Below, in pieces: positions 16,113 to 24,816 of a stretch of 64,000 nt of DNA. The stretch lies in assembly GCA_938038815.1 (NCBI GenBank), contig CALHTF010000035.1:62001-126000 (forward strand), in the 5' to 3' direction. Made by a program: the position numbers and the translations under genes. Under the pieces are notes generated by a model. That model did no database searches, had not been told where the DNA came from, and saw nothing but the letters and a program-made list of their open reading frames with translations. Each line of letters starts with the position of its first letter. Position 1 is the stretch's first letter. This DNA comes from an uncultured Acidimicrobiales bacterium. Lineage in GTDB: Bacteria > Actinomycetota > Acidimicrobiia > Acidimicrobiales > SHLQ01.

Positions 16113-16883
16113 CTAGACCATAAAGCTCACGACGGTGAGCGTTACCGCGCACACCACGGCCAACACATCGGAGAATCGGATCCGCATCGGATCGGGGTGA
16201 GGCGCACTGGTCGAACCACGACTCACCATGGCCTTGGCCATGTCTCTCGCTCGCCGACTGGTTCCGACAACCACAGCAACCGCGGCATCGACCGCCAAGG
16301 CAAAGCCGTGGATGATCATGCCAAACCCACGCTTGCTGGGCGGCGGCGTGGGTCGAGTCATCGTGATGTCGGCCACCACCCGCACCTCGTCGGCCACCAA
16401 CGGCAGAGCCCGAACCGTCAGGGCCAGGACCGTTCCGATCTCTTCGGTCGGCACACCGATACGGCGCAGCGGATGAATCAGGCGCCGCAGCCCGGCGCCA
16501 AGTTCGGCGAGGCCGGTGGTCCACGCCAACATGCCCGCCCAAAACAGCAGCACGATGCCCAGGCAGATCAGCCGCAGGTAGTCGAGCAAGCCACCAAGGC
16601 CCAGCCCAATCACGACCGGATCGCCACCCGACGCGCTGGCGCCAATCATCCCGCCGAACAGACCCCACATCAACATGGCGGGCGGCCGCGGCAAGATAGC
16701 TACGGGCAAATTCGCTAGCCGAAAGATCGCCACGCCGAGCAGGGCGGCTATGCCGATCATGATCCAGGTCGGTTCAAACACCAGCGCCATCGATAAGGCA
16801 ACCATCGACAGGAGTTTCGCTTCGGCCCGGAGTCGGCGCACCGGCGAATCGATCGGCACGTCGCGCAAGATGTCGTTACTCAC
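16113..16883 (-). CDS. ECF transporter T component (EcfT/CbiQ family)
   Basis: 256 residues with about five transmembrane helices (SMVALSMALVF, WIMIGIAALLGVAIF, LICLGIVLLFWAGML and a C-terminal VLAVVCAVTLTVVSFMV). The cytoplasmic coupling helices contain MVSRGS and RARDMAKAMVSRG, the Ala-Arg-Gly-type motifs through which EcfT contacts the ATPases. The gene overlaps the end of the fused ATPase gene by 8 bases. The arrangement matches mycobacterial Rv2326c (ATPase fusion) followed by Rv2325c (CbiQ-like). It transmits ATP-driven motion to the substrate-binding S domain. Confidence 0.85.
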   Translation of the reverse strand: MSNDILRDVPIDSPVRRLRAEAKLLSMVALSMALVFEPTWIMIGIAALLGVAIFRLANLPVAILPRPPAMLMWGLFGGMIGASASGGDPVVIGLGLGGLLDYLRLICLGIVLLFWAGMLAWTTGLAELGAGLRRLIHPLRRIGVPTEEIGTVLALTVRALPLVADEVRVVADITMTRPTPPPSKRGFGMIIHGFALAVDAAVAVVVGTSRRARDMAKAMVSRGSTSAPHPDPMRIRFSDVLAVVCAVTLTVVSFMV

Positions 16884-18897
16884 TCGGCACCTCCGTCGAG
16901 GTCAGGTTCACACCGTCGGTGAGTCGGCCTTGTACCAAATGAAGATGCTGATCGACTCGGTCGTGACCCCAGGTCGGGTCATGGGAGACCACCACGACCG
17001 CCGTGCCTTCCCGACGCAGTTGATCGACCACGTCGGTCAACTGCACTCGGCCCTCGTCGTCGAGTCCGGCGAGGGGCTCGTCGAGAACTAACAGCGTGGT
17101 GCCGCGAGCCAAGAGCCCGGCGATGAGTACTCGACGCTGTTGGCCGCCGCTCAGGGTGTCGACCCGCGTCTTGCCGAGGTGCGAAATCCCGAGCGACCGC
17201 ATGGCCGACGCAATCCTCTGGCCTCGTTCGATGCCTTGGGGGGTTTGGTTGTGCGCTCCGGCGAGCGAGTTGAGTTCCTGCTCGACGGTTGGCCGTAGCA
17301 ACTGCAGGCGGGCGTGCTGAAACGCGATGGCCCGGTGGACTTCCTCACCCAGCTCGACGGTCCCCGAGGTCGGCGACGCCAACCCAACAATGATGCGGGC
17401 CAAGGTCGACTTCCCCGACCCGTTCGAGCCGGTGATCAACACGAGTTCGCCCGACCGGATCGTGAGGTCGACATCGGACAGCACTTCGTGGGCCCACGGT
17501 TTACCCCGGTCGTAGACGAACGATACGTCGGTAGCGGTAAGCAACATCCGACCGACAAAGTTGGTGTTGAGCAGCCCCTGGGACTCCGGACGCTGCGGCT
17601 CGCCGATCGTGACGACCCGGTCGGCCTCGTCGAGGTCGGCGGCCAGGTGAGACGTGCGCACCACGGCCACACCCGATTCGTTGATATCGCGCACCAGAGC
17701 GTTGATCTGAGCTCGACCTTCCGGGTCGAGCATCGAGGTGATCTCGTCGGCCAACAACAGCTTGGGCTGGCGGGCCAGCGCCGACGCCAGGGCCAGTCGT
17801 TGTTGCTCGCCGCCGGAAAGCTCGCTTGTGAGTCGGTCGCCGAACCCGGCCAAGCCGACCGAGGCCAGCGCAGCTTCGACATCGACATCGTCGGGTGCGC
17901 CCCAGCGAATATCTTCCGACACGGTAGGGGCAAGAACCTGACCCTCGGGGCGCTGGCTGACATAGGCGAGGCCACCGACTTCTCCGAGGCCGGGGCGACC
18001 GGTTCGCTCGATATCATCGTCGGCGCCGAACCCGGCCAGCGTGTCGAGCAGGGTCGACTTACCCGAGCCGTTTCGACCCGAGATCGCCACATGTTCATCC
18101 TCGCCTACCGCCAGGGTCACCGACTCGTTCACCACGTAGTCGCCCCGACGAATCGGCGCTCCGTCGATGGCGAGCGGTACGGGGGCGACCGGTCCTTCGG
18201 TGGCGTTCGACAGTTCGAGGTCCATGGGCACGACCGGGCCGAGAGCGTCGTTCACCCCGCGAAGCACTCGCCGCGACAACCGACGCACGATCAAGGCGTA
18301 GACGATCGAGATGAAGAACTGGGTAACCGGAAGCGCAACGGGCCACCAGCCGATGATCGACTCGATGATCTCGGTGCCCGAGTCGTGCGCCGACGACGCG
18401 TTGACCAGATCGAAGATCCGTCCGATCCCCTTCCACTGGTTCCGTACGTTCTCAAACGTGAGTTCGCGCAATTCGTCGGCCAGCCAAAAGAACGCCAGGC
18501 TCGCCATGGCGACGGGCGGGAAGCCAACCAGAAGGCTCAAGCCGATGGTTTTGAACCGGGAGTAACCCCGGGCCAGCGAGGTGCCACCCGCCCAGCCGAA
18601 CAGTCCGCCGACCGCCGATTGGGTTATCGGGCCGGTGCCGCCCAACAACACGGTGAACAGAACGGTCGAAACCACGGCCAGCACGACGGTTCGGGTTCGG
18701 TGCCGAGCGGCGAGGACGGCAAACACCACGGTGCCAAGCACTTGAAAGAACGTGCCGGCGGCCAGCAGCCGTCCGATCGCCAGGATCGCGAATACCAACG
18801 CGGCGGCAATGGCGGCATCGGCGAGCTCGGTCGCGTCGAGCGGCCCTTTCGTCGCATCGACGGCGCGCCGATGCTGATCGTTTTTGGTCCGGGCCAC
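16876..18897 (-). CDS. Fused ECF transporter: S-like membrane domain plus two ABC ATPase domains
   Basis: 673 residues, GTG start. Residues ~25-215 form a five- to six-helix membrane domain (AAIAAALVFAILAIGRLLAAG, VVLAVVSTVLFTVLLGG, WWPVALPVTQFFISIVYALI) resembling an ECF substrate-binding component. Two ATPase domains follow, with P-loops GRNGSGKS near 273 and GSNGSGKS near 488, signatures LSGGEQQRLALA and LSGGQQRRVLIA, and Walker B motifs LLADEIT and LVLDEPLAG. The first lacks the usual DEP (DEIT instead). EcfT is encoded next. The whole transporter thus comes from two genes, as in Rv2326c-Rv2325c. The substrate is unknown; ECF systems usually carry vitamins or metals. Confidence 0.82.
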   Translation of the reverse strand: MARTKNDQHRRAVDATKGPLDATELADAAIAAALVFAILAIGRLLAAGTFFQVLGTVVFAVLAARHRTRTVVLAVVSTVLFTVLLGGTGPITQSAVGGLFGWAGGTSLARGYSRFKTIGLSLLVGFPPVAMASLAFFWLADELRELTFENVRNQWKGIGRIFDLVNASSAHDSGTEIIESIIGWWPVALPVTQFFISIVYALIVRRLSRRVLRGVNDALGPVVPMDLELSNATEGPVAPVPLAIDGAPIRRGDYVVNESVTLAVGEDEHVAISGRNGSGKSTLLDTLAGFGADDDIERTGRPGLGEVGGLAYVSQRPEGQVLAPTVSEDIRWGAPDDVDVEAALASVGLAGFGDRLTSELSGGEQQRLALASALARQPKLLLADEITSMLDPEGRAQINALVRDINESGVAVVRTSHLAADLDEADRVVTIGEPQRPESQGLLNTNFVGRMLLTATDVSFVYDRGKPWAHEVLSDVDLTIRSGELVLITGSNGSGKSTLARIIVGLASPTSGTVELGEEVHRAIAFQHARLQLLRPTVEQELNSLAGAHNQTPQGIERGQRIASAMRSLGISHLGKTRVDTLSGGQQRRVLIAGLLARGTTLLVLDEPLAGLDDEGRVQLTDVVDQLRREGTAVVVVSHDPTWGHDRVDQHLHLVQGRLTDGVNLTSTEVPSE

Positions 18898-18903
18898 GAG
18901 TGG

Positions 18904-19854
18904 TTAGTTTTCTGCTGTCGAGGTCGCAGGTTCGGTCGGCTCAAGTGCATCGATGGCAACCGATGCGAGCTGGCGGCCCCGCTCTATAAGGTCAGCAGCA
19001 ACCGTAGTTCCTCGCCGGGGAAATCCTGTGGCGAGCTCGGTGGTCTCGTCGTCGGGTTCGATCACCACCGACCGCACGCCGCGGGCCAGCAAGGCATTGC
19101 GTTCGGCCCTCAGTCGGCGGCGAGCACCGACCCGGATGGGTCGGTTGCCTGGTCGGGTTTGCACCGACGACACCAACACGAGGTCCGGTTCGATCTCGGC
19201 GGCCAACGCGGCGTGGGTCGACGAGGCGACTGCGCCGTCGACGAAATCGATTTGGTCGATCCGCTTCGGGCTAAACATCGCCGGCACCGCGGAAGACGCT
19301 TCAACCGCATCGGCCACGCTCGTCGTAGTCACGTCGCGGCCAAACACCACCACCTGACCCGTAGTTGCATCGACCGAGGGTATCCACAACCCGTCGGGCC
19401 AACCTTGGTTGTCGCGAATTCCCGGGAGATCGCCAAGACCCGTCGTGGGGAACACCCCTCGGGGCATGGCTCCGGCCATCGCAAAAGCAATACCTCGGCC
19501 ACCCGGCAAGGCGTGACGAACCATGCGAGGCGCCAACGGCCGGAACCGGTCGCCGAGTTGGTGACGTATCCCACCGATCGCCGAGGCGTAGTCGCTTCGT
19601 TGCTGGGCCGTTGGAGGCGCCATCAGCGCTTCGGCGATATCGGTTGTTGCCGCGCCACCCAGAAACGCCGCCGCCACGGCCGAACCGGCCGAGGTACCGA
19701 TCATCAGACCGATCGACGACCGGTCGCGCCCCTGGTTCGCCAACGATTGCTCGATCGCATCGAGCACCCCGAGGTGAAACATCCAGGCCACAGGGCCGCC
19801 TGCGCTAAGGACGACGGCCAAGCGATTTGGCAGGCGGGGGGAACCGGCGGACAT
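18904..19854 (-). CDS. Patatin-like phospholipase
   Basis: 316 residues. The patatin catalytic pieces are visible: oxyanion-hole glycines in VVLSAGGPVAWMFHLGVLDA, nucleophile elbow GTSAG (Ser in MIGTSAGSAVAAAFLGG), and the dyad aspartate in FVDGAVAS. No signal peptide is present, so it acts in the cytoplasm or at the inner membrane face on acyl lipids. Its stop is 6 bp before the ECF fusion gene in the same direction, so they may share a transcript. Confidence 0.85.
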   Translation of the reverse strand: MSAGSPRLPNRLAVVLSAGGPVAWMFHLGVLDAIEQSLANQGRDRSSIGLMIGTSAGSAVAAAFLGGAATTDIAEALMAPPTAQQRSDYASAIGGIRHQLGDRFRPLAPRMVRHALPGGRGIAFAMAGAMPRGVFPTTGLGDLPGIRDNQGWPDGLWIPSVDATTGQVVVFGRDVTTTSVADAVEASSAVPAMFSPKRIDQIDFVDGAVASSTHAALAAEIEPDLVLVSSVQTRPGNRPIRVGARRRLRAERNALLARGVRSVVIEPDDETTELATGFPRRGTTVAADLIERGRQLASVAIDALEPTEPATSTAEN

Positions 19855-19882
19855 AGCCTTATTCCTACCACCGAGATAGCGG

Positions 19883-19888
19883 TACTGT
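19883..19888 (+). promoter_or_regulatory. -10 element (TACTGT) of the lipase-like gene, leaderless
   Basis: TACTGT lies 6 nt before the GTG at 19895, which is preferred over the TTG at 19889. Confidence 0.45.
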
Positions 19889-19894
19889 TTGGCG

Positions 19895-20701
19895 GTGCGA
19901 GCATCAAACCCCGACCCCTACGCGGATCTCGAACCGATGACTCGGCGGTCGTTGGTCGGCGAAGCACGGACCATCCTCGAACCGCTGCGATCCGCCCTCG
20001 CCCTATCTCGACTTCTCAAGAGTCCCAAAGGCAACGGCGAAGCCGTGGTGGTGTTTCCGGGCTACGGCACGAACGACTCGGCTACCGCGCTGCTCCGGGG
20101 GTACCTCGCCAACCGGGGGTGTGACTGCAGCGGTTGGGGGCTCGGACTCAACGGCGGCGACGTCGAAGCGCTTCTCGAGCCAGCGACCAACGCCGTTGAC
20201 CAAAAGCTGGCAACGCTCGACGATCATGACAACGCCGTACTGATCGGCTGGTCGCTCGGCGGAGTCATCGCCCGCGAGATCGCACGCGATCGACCCGACC
20301 TTGCCCGCCAAGTCATCACCTTTGGCACACCGGTTGTCGGAGGCCCCAAGTACACGGTTTCGGCCGCTGCGTACCGCCGCCAAGGCGTCGACCTCGACGC
20401 CCTCGAAGCCCAGATCGCCGAGCGCAACACCATCGACATCGAAGCGCCGATCACGGCCATCTTCTCCAAGTCCGACGGGGTCGTGAATTGGCGGTCGACC
20501 ATCGACTACTTCAGTCCCGATGTCGAACACATCGAACTCGACGCGGCCCACGCCGGGCTGCCGATCAATCCCGATGTATGGGAGATCACCGCCCACACGA
20601 TCGGCCGTTACCCCAACAGATGGACCGCCGCCGATGGCGGGCCAGCGACCTACGACGTCGCGCCCCAACCGGCCACTACCAAAGAGACCCCAACCAGATG
20701 A
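19895..20701 (+). CDS. Alpha/beta hydrolase (lipase/esterase-like)
   Basis: 268 residues. The triad is recognisable: Ser in the nucleophile elbow LIGWSLGGVIAREIARDRPD, Asp in IFSKSDGVVNW, and His in LDAAHAGLPINPDVWE. The opening EAVVVFPGYGTNDSATALLRGYLANRG resembles EstA-type triacylglycerol lipases, but no signal peptide is present. It overlaps the nitroreductase start (ATGA), forming a two-gene unit that diverges from the patatin gene. Lipid ester hydrolysis is likely; the substrate is not determinable. Confidence 0.8.
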   Translation: MRASNPDPYADLEPMTRRSLVGEARTILEPLRSALALSRLLKSPKGNGEAVVVFPGYGTNDSATALLRGYLANRGCDCSGWGLGLNGGDVEALLEPATNAVDQKLATLDDHDNAVLIGWSLGGVIAREIARDRPDLARQVITFGTPVVGGPKYTVSAAAYRRQGVDLDALEAQIAERNTIDIEAPITAIFSKSDGVVNWRSTIDYFSPDVEHIELDAAHAGLPINPDVWEITAHTIGRYPNRWTAADGGPATYDVAPQPATTKETPTR

Positions 20702-21384
20702 GCGAACCACCAAGCCTCGAACATGTGCTGCGCACCACCTTTTCGGCGCGGAGTTTTACCGACGATCCAGTGAGCGATGAAACGGTCGGGCGCATTCTCG
20801 ACCGCGCGCGGTTCGCGCCCAGCGGCGGCAACCGGCAGGGTTGGCGGGTTCTCGTTATTCGAGAAGCCGCAACCAAGGAGCTCTTTGTCGAGCACCTCGA
20901 GCCGACCATGCGGATATACACCACGATGGGGATGGCCGACGAAACCCCCTACTCCACCGTCGCCGACACCTCGATCGACGTTGAGGCTGCGGCGGCGAGC
21001 GATATCGATGTCTCCCGCATCACCGATTCGATCACCGGAGCAGCCGTGCTCTTGCTGGTGTTGGTCGACCTCGAGGTCGTGGTGGCGTTCGACAAGGATC
21101 AAGACCGGGTGGCTATCGCGCCCGGGGCCTCGGTGTTCCCGTTTGTATGGAACATCTTGCTCGCCGCCCGACTCGAAGGGCTGGCCGGCGTAATCAACAC
21201 CGGACTCCACACGAGCGAACCGGCCATCAAAGAGGCGCTCGGTATCCCCGAAAATGTGGCGCTCGCCGCGCTCGTCCCGCTGGGCGTGCCAACCAAGTGG
21301 CTCACCAAGCTCAGCCGCAACCCGGTCGAGTCCTTTGCGATGCACGAGCGCTGGGGCGGCCCAACGTTCGAAATCGAAAGCTAG
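20698..21384 (+). CDS. Nitroreductase-family flavoprotein
   Basis: 228 residues from the ATG at 20698 (ATGA overlap with the hydrolase). TTFSARSFTDDPVSDETVGRILDRARFAPSGGNRQGWRVLVI is the family's FMN-binding N-terminus (Arg and Ser-Gly-Gly-Asn residues contact FMN). FPFVWNILLAARLEGLAGVINTG is the dimer helix, and ALVPLGVPTKW the C-terminal FMN contact. Such enzymes reduce nitro groups, quinones or enones with NAD(P)H. Its TAG shares a CTAG with the stop of the convergent flippase-like gene. Confidence 0.88.
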   Translation: MSEPPSLEHVLRTTFSARSFTDDPVSDETVGRILDRARFAPSGGNRQGWRVLVIREAATKELFVEHLEPTMRIYTTMGMADETPYSTVADTSIDVEAAAASDIDVSRITDSITGAAVLLLVLVDLEVVVAFDKDQDRVAIAPGASVFPFVWNILLAARLEGLAGVINTGLHTSEPAIKEALGIPENVALAALVPLGVPTKWLTKLSRNPVESFAMHERWGGPTFEIES

Positions 21385-22475
21385 CTGGCCGGCAGGGCGA
21401 CCTCGTCGCCATCGGCCATCTGGTACCGGCTGCGGAACGCGACCCACGCCAACACACCGCTCGCCAGGGGAACCCACAGCGAGATGATTCGGTACGCCAA
21501 CGTGGCGAGCAAGGCGTTCTGGGTGCTGATGCCCGACACGACCAACGCCGTGGTGAGGCCAATCTCGACAAACCCAAACCCGCCAGGGGTGATTGGGATC
21601 ATCGTGAGGACCGCCGCCGACGCGTACGCCAACAAGACCAAGCTCAGCCGGGGGTCGGCGCCCACGGCATACAGCGCGGCGACCAGGGTCAGATAATCGA
21701 ACACCCAGTTGAGGGCGGCGGCGGTGGTGACCTGGGGCCACTTTTTCCCGATGACTCCGACAAGTCGATCGCGCTCAGCAACCAGGTGTGCTGGTTCGAC
21801 CTGCCACTGCTTGCCAACCCATTTGCCAACGGTGGAGAACAACGAGTTCAGGAATCGGCCGACGACTTCGAGAGGCTTCGTATAGGCGATAGCGATCGCA
21901 CCGGCGGCGACGAGCAGCACGAACAACACGCCACCGGCGACGGCCACCGACAACAAACTCTCGGGAACGGGAGCACCAAACAGCGCCATCAGGAGCCCGG
22001 TGGCCGGAATCGCAAACAACGCGGCGGTCGACACGATCGACGTGGCGGCCAGAGCTCCTCCAGCTTGGCCGGCGGAGACTCCTGAAACCGACAGCATCCG
22101 GTACAGCGTTGCGCCCCCGACCGCTGCCCCACCCGGCACGACCCGCGAGACGGCGTTGGAGGTGAGCTGGCTGGTTGCGGCCACGAACCACGAAACCGAA
22201 GGGAGCACGATCTTGATCAGCCACCAGGTGAAGATGAAGCTGACCAGCTCGAGACCGACCATCACCACGAACCAACCGGGACGAATGGTGCGCAGTCGTT
22301 CGGCCGACGACAACACGTCGAGCACCATGCCGACGGCCTGGGGTGCAAACAGCGACACGGCAATAATGAACAGCGCGACGAACACGCCCCGCTTGACGTG
22401 GCTGCCGATATCGCCGCCCGACGGCGTGACGACGTCGTTCGAGGCCGTTGTGAGGCCTGCCGTTTCGTTCGACAC
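21381..22475 (-). CDS. Flippase-like integral membrane protein (LPG synthase TM / AglD family)
   Basis: 364 residues with about eight transmembrane helices. It matches the UPF0104/LPG-synthase-TM family: VSWFVAATSQLTSNAVSRVVPGGAAVGG, then ALNWVFDYLTLVAALYAVG and the signature IPITPGGFGFVEIGLTTALV. The ORF extends upstream to 22541, but the GTG at 22475 lies 7 nt after TAGCGT and is preferred. The aminoacyl-transferase domain found in MprF is absent, so this is the membrane half only. Family members are implicated in flipping lipids or assisting lipid-linked sugar pathways. Confidence 0.75.
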   Translation of the reverse strand: MSNETAGLTTASNDVVTPSGGDIGSHVKRGVFVALFIIAVSLFAPQAVGMVLDVLSSAERLRTIRPGWFVVMVGLELVSFIFTWWLIKIVLPSVSWFVAATSQLTSNAVSRVVPGGAAVGGATLYRMLSVSGVSAGQAGGALAATSIVSTAALFAIPATGLLMALFGAPVPESLLSVAVAGGVLFVLLVAAGAIAIAYTKPLEVVGRFLNSLFSTVGKWVGKQWQVEPAHLVAERDRLVGVIGKKWPQVTTAAALNWVFDYLTLVAALYAVGADPRLSLVLLAYASAAVLTMIPITPGGFGFVEIGLTTALVVSGISTQNALLATLAYRIISLWVPLASGVLAWVAFRSRYQMADGDEVALPAS

Positions 22476-22482
22476 GCCTCCG

Positions 22483-22488
22483 ACGCTA
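22483..22488 (-). promoter_or_regulatory. -10 element (TAGCGT) of the flippase-like gene, leaderless
   Basis: TAGCGT on the minus strand lies 7 nt before the GTG at 22475. Confidence 0.45.
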
Positions 22489-22561
22489 GCCGCCCGCGAG
22501 GGCATTGTCCGAGTGGTACCGAATTTGGGCGAAAGCATCAAACGTGCACCAGACTGGCGCT

Positions 22562-23824
22562 ATGGCTTCAGGTGACCCAGTTTCGGCCCTCCCCCGCGCA
22601 GGACGACCCGGCGACGAACTTCTCGCCGAGATGACAGCCGGCCGCTCCGGCGACCTCGATTGGCGCAGCGGCAAGGCGTTTAGCCTGGTCTACAACGCCG
22701 CCGACCCCTCGCTCGAAGAGCTCCAGCACCAGGTGGCGTCGCTTTTTTTGCACGACAACGCACTCAACCCCTTCGCCTACCCAAGCTTGGCCAAGATGGA
22801 GGGCGAACTGGTAGCGATGTCGGCTGATTTGCTCGGTACCGAGGCCCGAAATGGTGCGTTGACCTCGGGTGGCACCGAGAGCATCTTCTGCGCGGTACAA
22901 ACCGCCCGCGAGCATGCCCGAACCCAGCTCGGGATCGCCGAACCAACGGTGCTGTTACCGAGTACGGCTCACCCGGCGTTCACCAAGGCGGCACACAACC
23001 TCGATATCGAGTCGATCCGGGTGCCCGTCGACTCAACCGGCCGAGCCGACGTGGCGGCTACCGAAGCGCTGATCGACGACCGCACCGCGCTGATCGTTGG
23101 ATCCGCACCTTGTTATCCCTACGGTTCGATCGACCCGATCGAAGAGCTTGCGGCGCTCGCCGCGAGCCGCGGCCTGTTGTGCCATGTCGACGCGTGCCTG
23201 GGTGGCTGGTTGTTGCCGTTCTGGGCCGAGGTCACCGGCCCGATTCAGCCGTGGGACCTGCGGGTCGAGGGGGTGACCTCGTTGTCGGCCGATATCCACA
23301 AGTACGGCTACGCCTACAAGGGCGCCTCAGTGGTTCTGTACCGCGACCGATCGCTACTCAAGCACCAGTTCTTTAGCTTCGACGACTGGCCCGGCGGTTT
23401 CTACGGATCGGCCACGCCCGCCGGGACCCGGCCCGCTCCCCCGATCGCCGGTGCCTGGGCGACCTTGATGCACCTGGGTCACGAGGGTTTCATCGCCAAG
23501 GCAACGGCGATCGCCGAGGCGACCGCAACCATCGCAGCAGGCATCGACGCAACCGGCGATCTTCGAGTACTGCACGACCCCGATATGAGCGTTCTGTTGT
23601 TCACCAGCGCCGAGCGCAGCATCACCTCGCTCGGCGCAGCGATGACCAAACGAGGATGGAAGCTCGACCAAGTCCAAGAAGGGCTGCACCTGATGGTGTC
23701 GCCCGGCCATCGAGAGGTAGCTGACCAGTTCGTGGTCGACCTTGGCGAGGCCTACGCGGAGGCCGAGCCAGCAGCCGAGCAAGAAGCAGCGGCCGCTCCC
23801 TACGCCGGGCGGGCCATCTCGTGA
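22562..23824 (+). CDS. PLP-dependent group II decarboxylase / S1P-lyase-like enzyme
   Basis: 420 residues from the ATG at 22562; the frame extends to 22505 but family proteins start near here. LTSGGTESIFCAVQTAREHAR and CHVDACLGGWLLPFW are fold-type I PLP motifs. SADIHKYGYAYKG contains the PLP-binding lysine (Lys247) in the context typical of sphingosine-1-phosphate lyases. Bacterial members cleave phosphorylated sphingoid bases or decarboxylate amino acids. There is no membrane anchor, unlike the eukaryotic lyase. It is coupled to an LLM oxidoreductase by a GTGA overlap, which might oxidise a fatty aldehyde product; that link is speculative. Confidence 0.8.
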   Translation: MASGDPVSALPRAGRPGDELLAEMTAGRSGDLDWRSGKAFSLVYNAADPSLEELQHQVASLFLHDNALNPFAYPSLAKMEGELVAMSADLLGTEARNGALTSGGTESIFCAVQTAREHARTQLGIAEPTVLLPSTAHPAFTKAAHNLDIESIRVPVDSTGRADVAATEALIDDRTALIVGSAPCYPYGSIDPIEELAALAASRGLLCHVDACLGGWLLPFWAEVTGPIQPWDLRVEGVTSLSADIHKYGYAYKGASVVLYRDRSLLKHQFFSFDDWPGGFYGSATPAGTRPAPPIAGAWATLMHLGHEGFIAKATAIAEATATIAAGIDATGDLRVLHDPDMSVLLFTSAERSITSLGAAMTKRGWKLDQVQEGLHLMVSPGHREVADQFVVDLGEAYAEAEPAAEQEAAAAPYAGRAIS

Positions 23825-24816
23825 CCTCGGTTGAGCTTTCGGTTCTCGACCAATCGCCGATCCCCGAAGGCGCTACCGCCGCCGAAGCGTTGGCCAATAC
23901 CGTCGACCTTGCCCAAGCGACCGAACGCCTCGGGTACAAGCGATTCTGGGTAGCCGAACACCACAACAGCGGCGGGCTTGCCGGTTCGAGTCCCGAAATC
24001 CTGATCGGACAAATCGCCGCCAACACCTCGACCATTCGGGTCGGCTCGGCCGGGGTGATGTTGATGCACTACAGCCCGCTCAAGGTGGCCGAAAACTTCA
24101 AAGTGCTCGAAGCATTCCACCCCAACCGGATCGATCTCGGCATTGGCCGCGCCCCCGGCTCGGACCAGGTGACGGCGGCGGTTCTGGCCCGAGGCGAACA
24201 AACCAGCGTCGAGTACTACCCGTCGATGGTCGACGAAGTTCGCCAGTACCTCCACGACGACATCCCGCAAGACTCACCTGTCTTTCATGTGCGGGCCCGG
24301 CCCCAAATTTCGACCGTCCCCGAGATCTGGTTGCTCGCTTCGAGTCAAGACTCGGTTGCCATCGCGGCACATCTCGGCTTGCCGATCGGGTGGGCGCACT
24401 TCATCAACCCGGGCGGAGCCGACATCTTGGCCGCCTATCGCCAGCAGTACCAAGCAAGCCTCGAGTTCCCGAAACCGACGGTGGCGTTGGCTACCGCGGT
24501 GGTGTGCGCCGAGACCCAGGACGAAGCGGACCACCTGGCGTCGAGTGTCCAGAAGTGGCGGGCGAATGGCTTGGGTGGAAAGATCCCAGCTCCCGGCGAG
24601 GCGGCCCAACCCCGCTCGGCGTTGGCGGTTGCCCCGGCCCGCCAGCGGGCAAAGCCACTGATTGTCGGGCCACCCCGTAAAGTGAAACACGAGCTGTTGG
24701 CCTTGGCCGACGAGTTCGGCGCCGACGAGTTGGTGCTGGTGACGATTACCCACGATCACCAGGCCCGGGTTCGGTCTTACGAACTGCTCGCTGAGGTATG
24801 GAAGAGCAATGAATAG
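23821..24816 (+). CDS. LLM-class flavin-dependent oxidoreductase (luciferase-like, MsnO8 type)
   Basis: 331 residues, GTG start overlapping the upstream stop. SVLDQSPIPEGATAAEAL, YKRFWVAEHHNSGGLAGSSPEI and GSAGVMLMHYSPLKVAENFKVLEAFHPNRIDLGIGRAPGSD are hallmarks of the MsnO8-type bacterial-luciferase family, FMN-dependent (sometimes F420-dependent) TIM barrels. It is translationally coupled to the PLP enzyme upstream and overlaps the lipoprotein gene downstream by 8 bases, so the three form one transcript. The substrate is unknown. Confidence 0.87.
   Translation: MTSVELSVLDQSPIPEGATAAEALANTVDLAQATERLGYKRFWVAEHHNSGGLAGSSPEILIGQIAANTSTIRVGSAGVMLMHYSPLKVAENFKVLEAFHPNRIDLGIGRAPGSDQVTAAVLARGEQTSVEYYPSMVDEVRQYLHDDIPQDSPVFHVRARPQISTVPEIWLLASSQDSVAIAAHLGLPIGWAHFINPGGADILAAYRQQYQASLEFPKPTVALATAVVCAETQDEADHLASSVQKWRANGLGGKIPAPGEAAQPRSALAVAPARQRAKPLIVGPPRKVKHELLALADEFGADELVLVTITHDHQARVRSYELLAEVWKSNE

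Noticed and set aside
17314-20124. 936-codon plus-strand ORF
   Set aside because: It is antisense to the ECF fusion and patatin genes, which carry clear motifs. The translation is Arg/Gly/His-rich with no domains, a usual artefact of high-GC codon bias.
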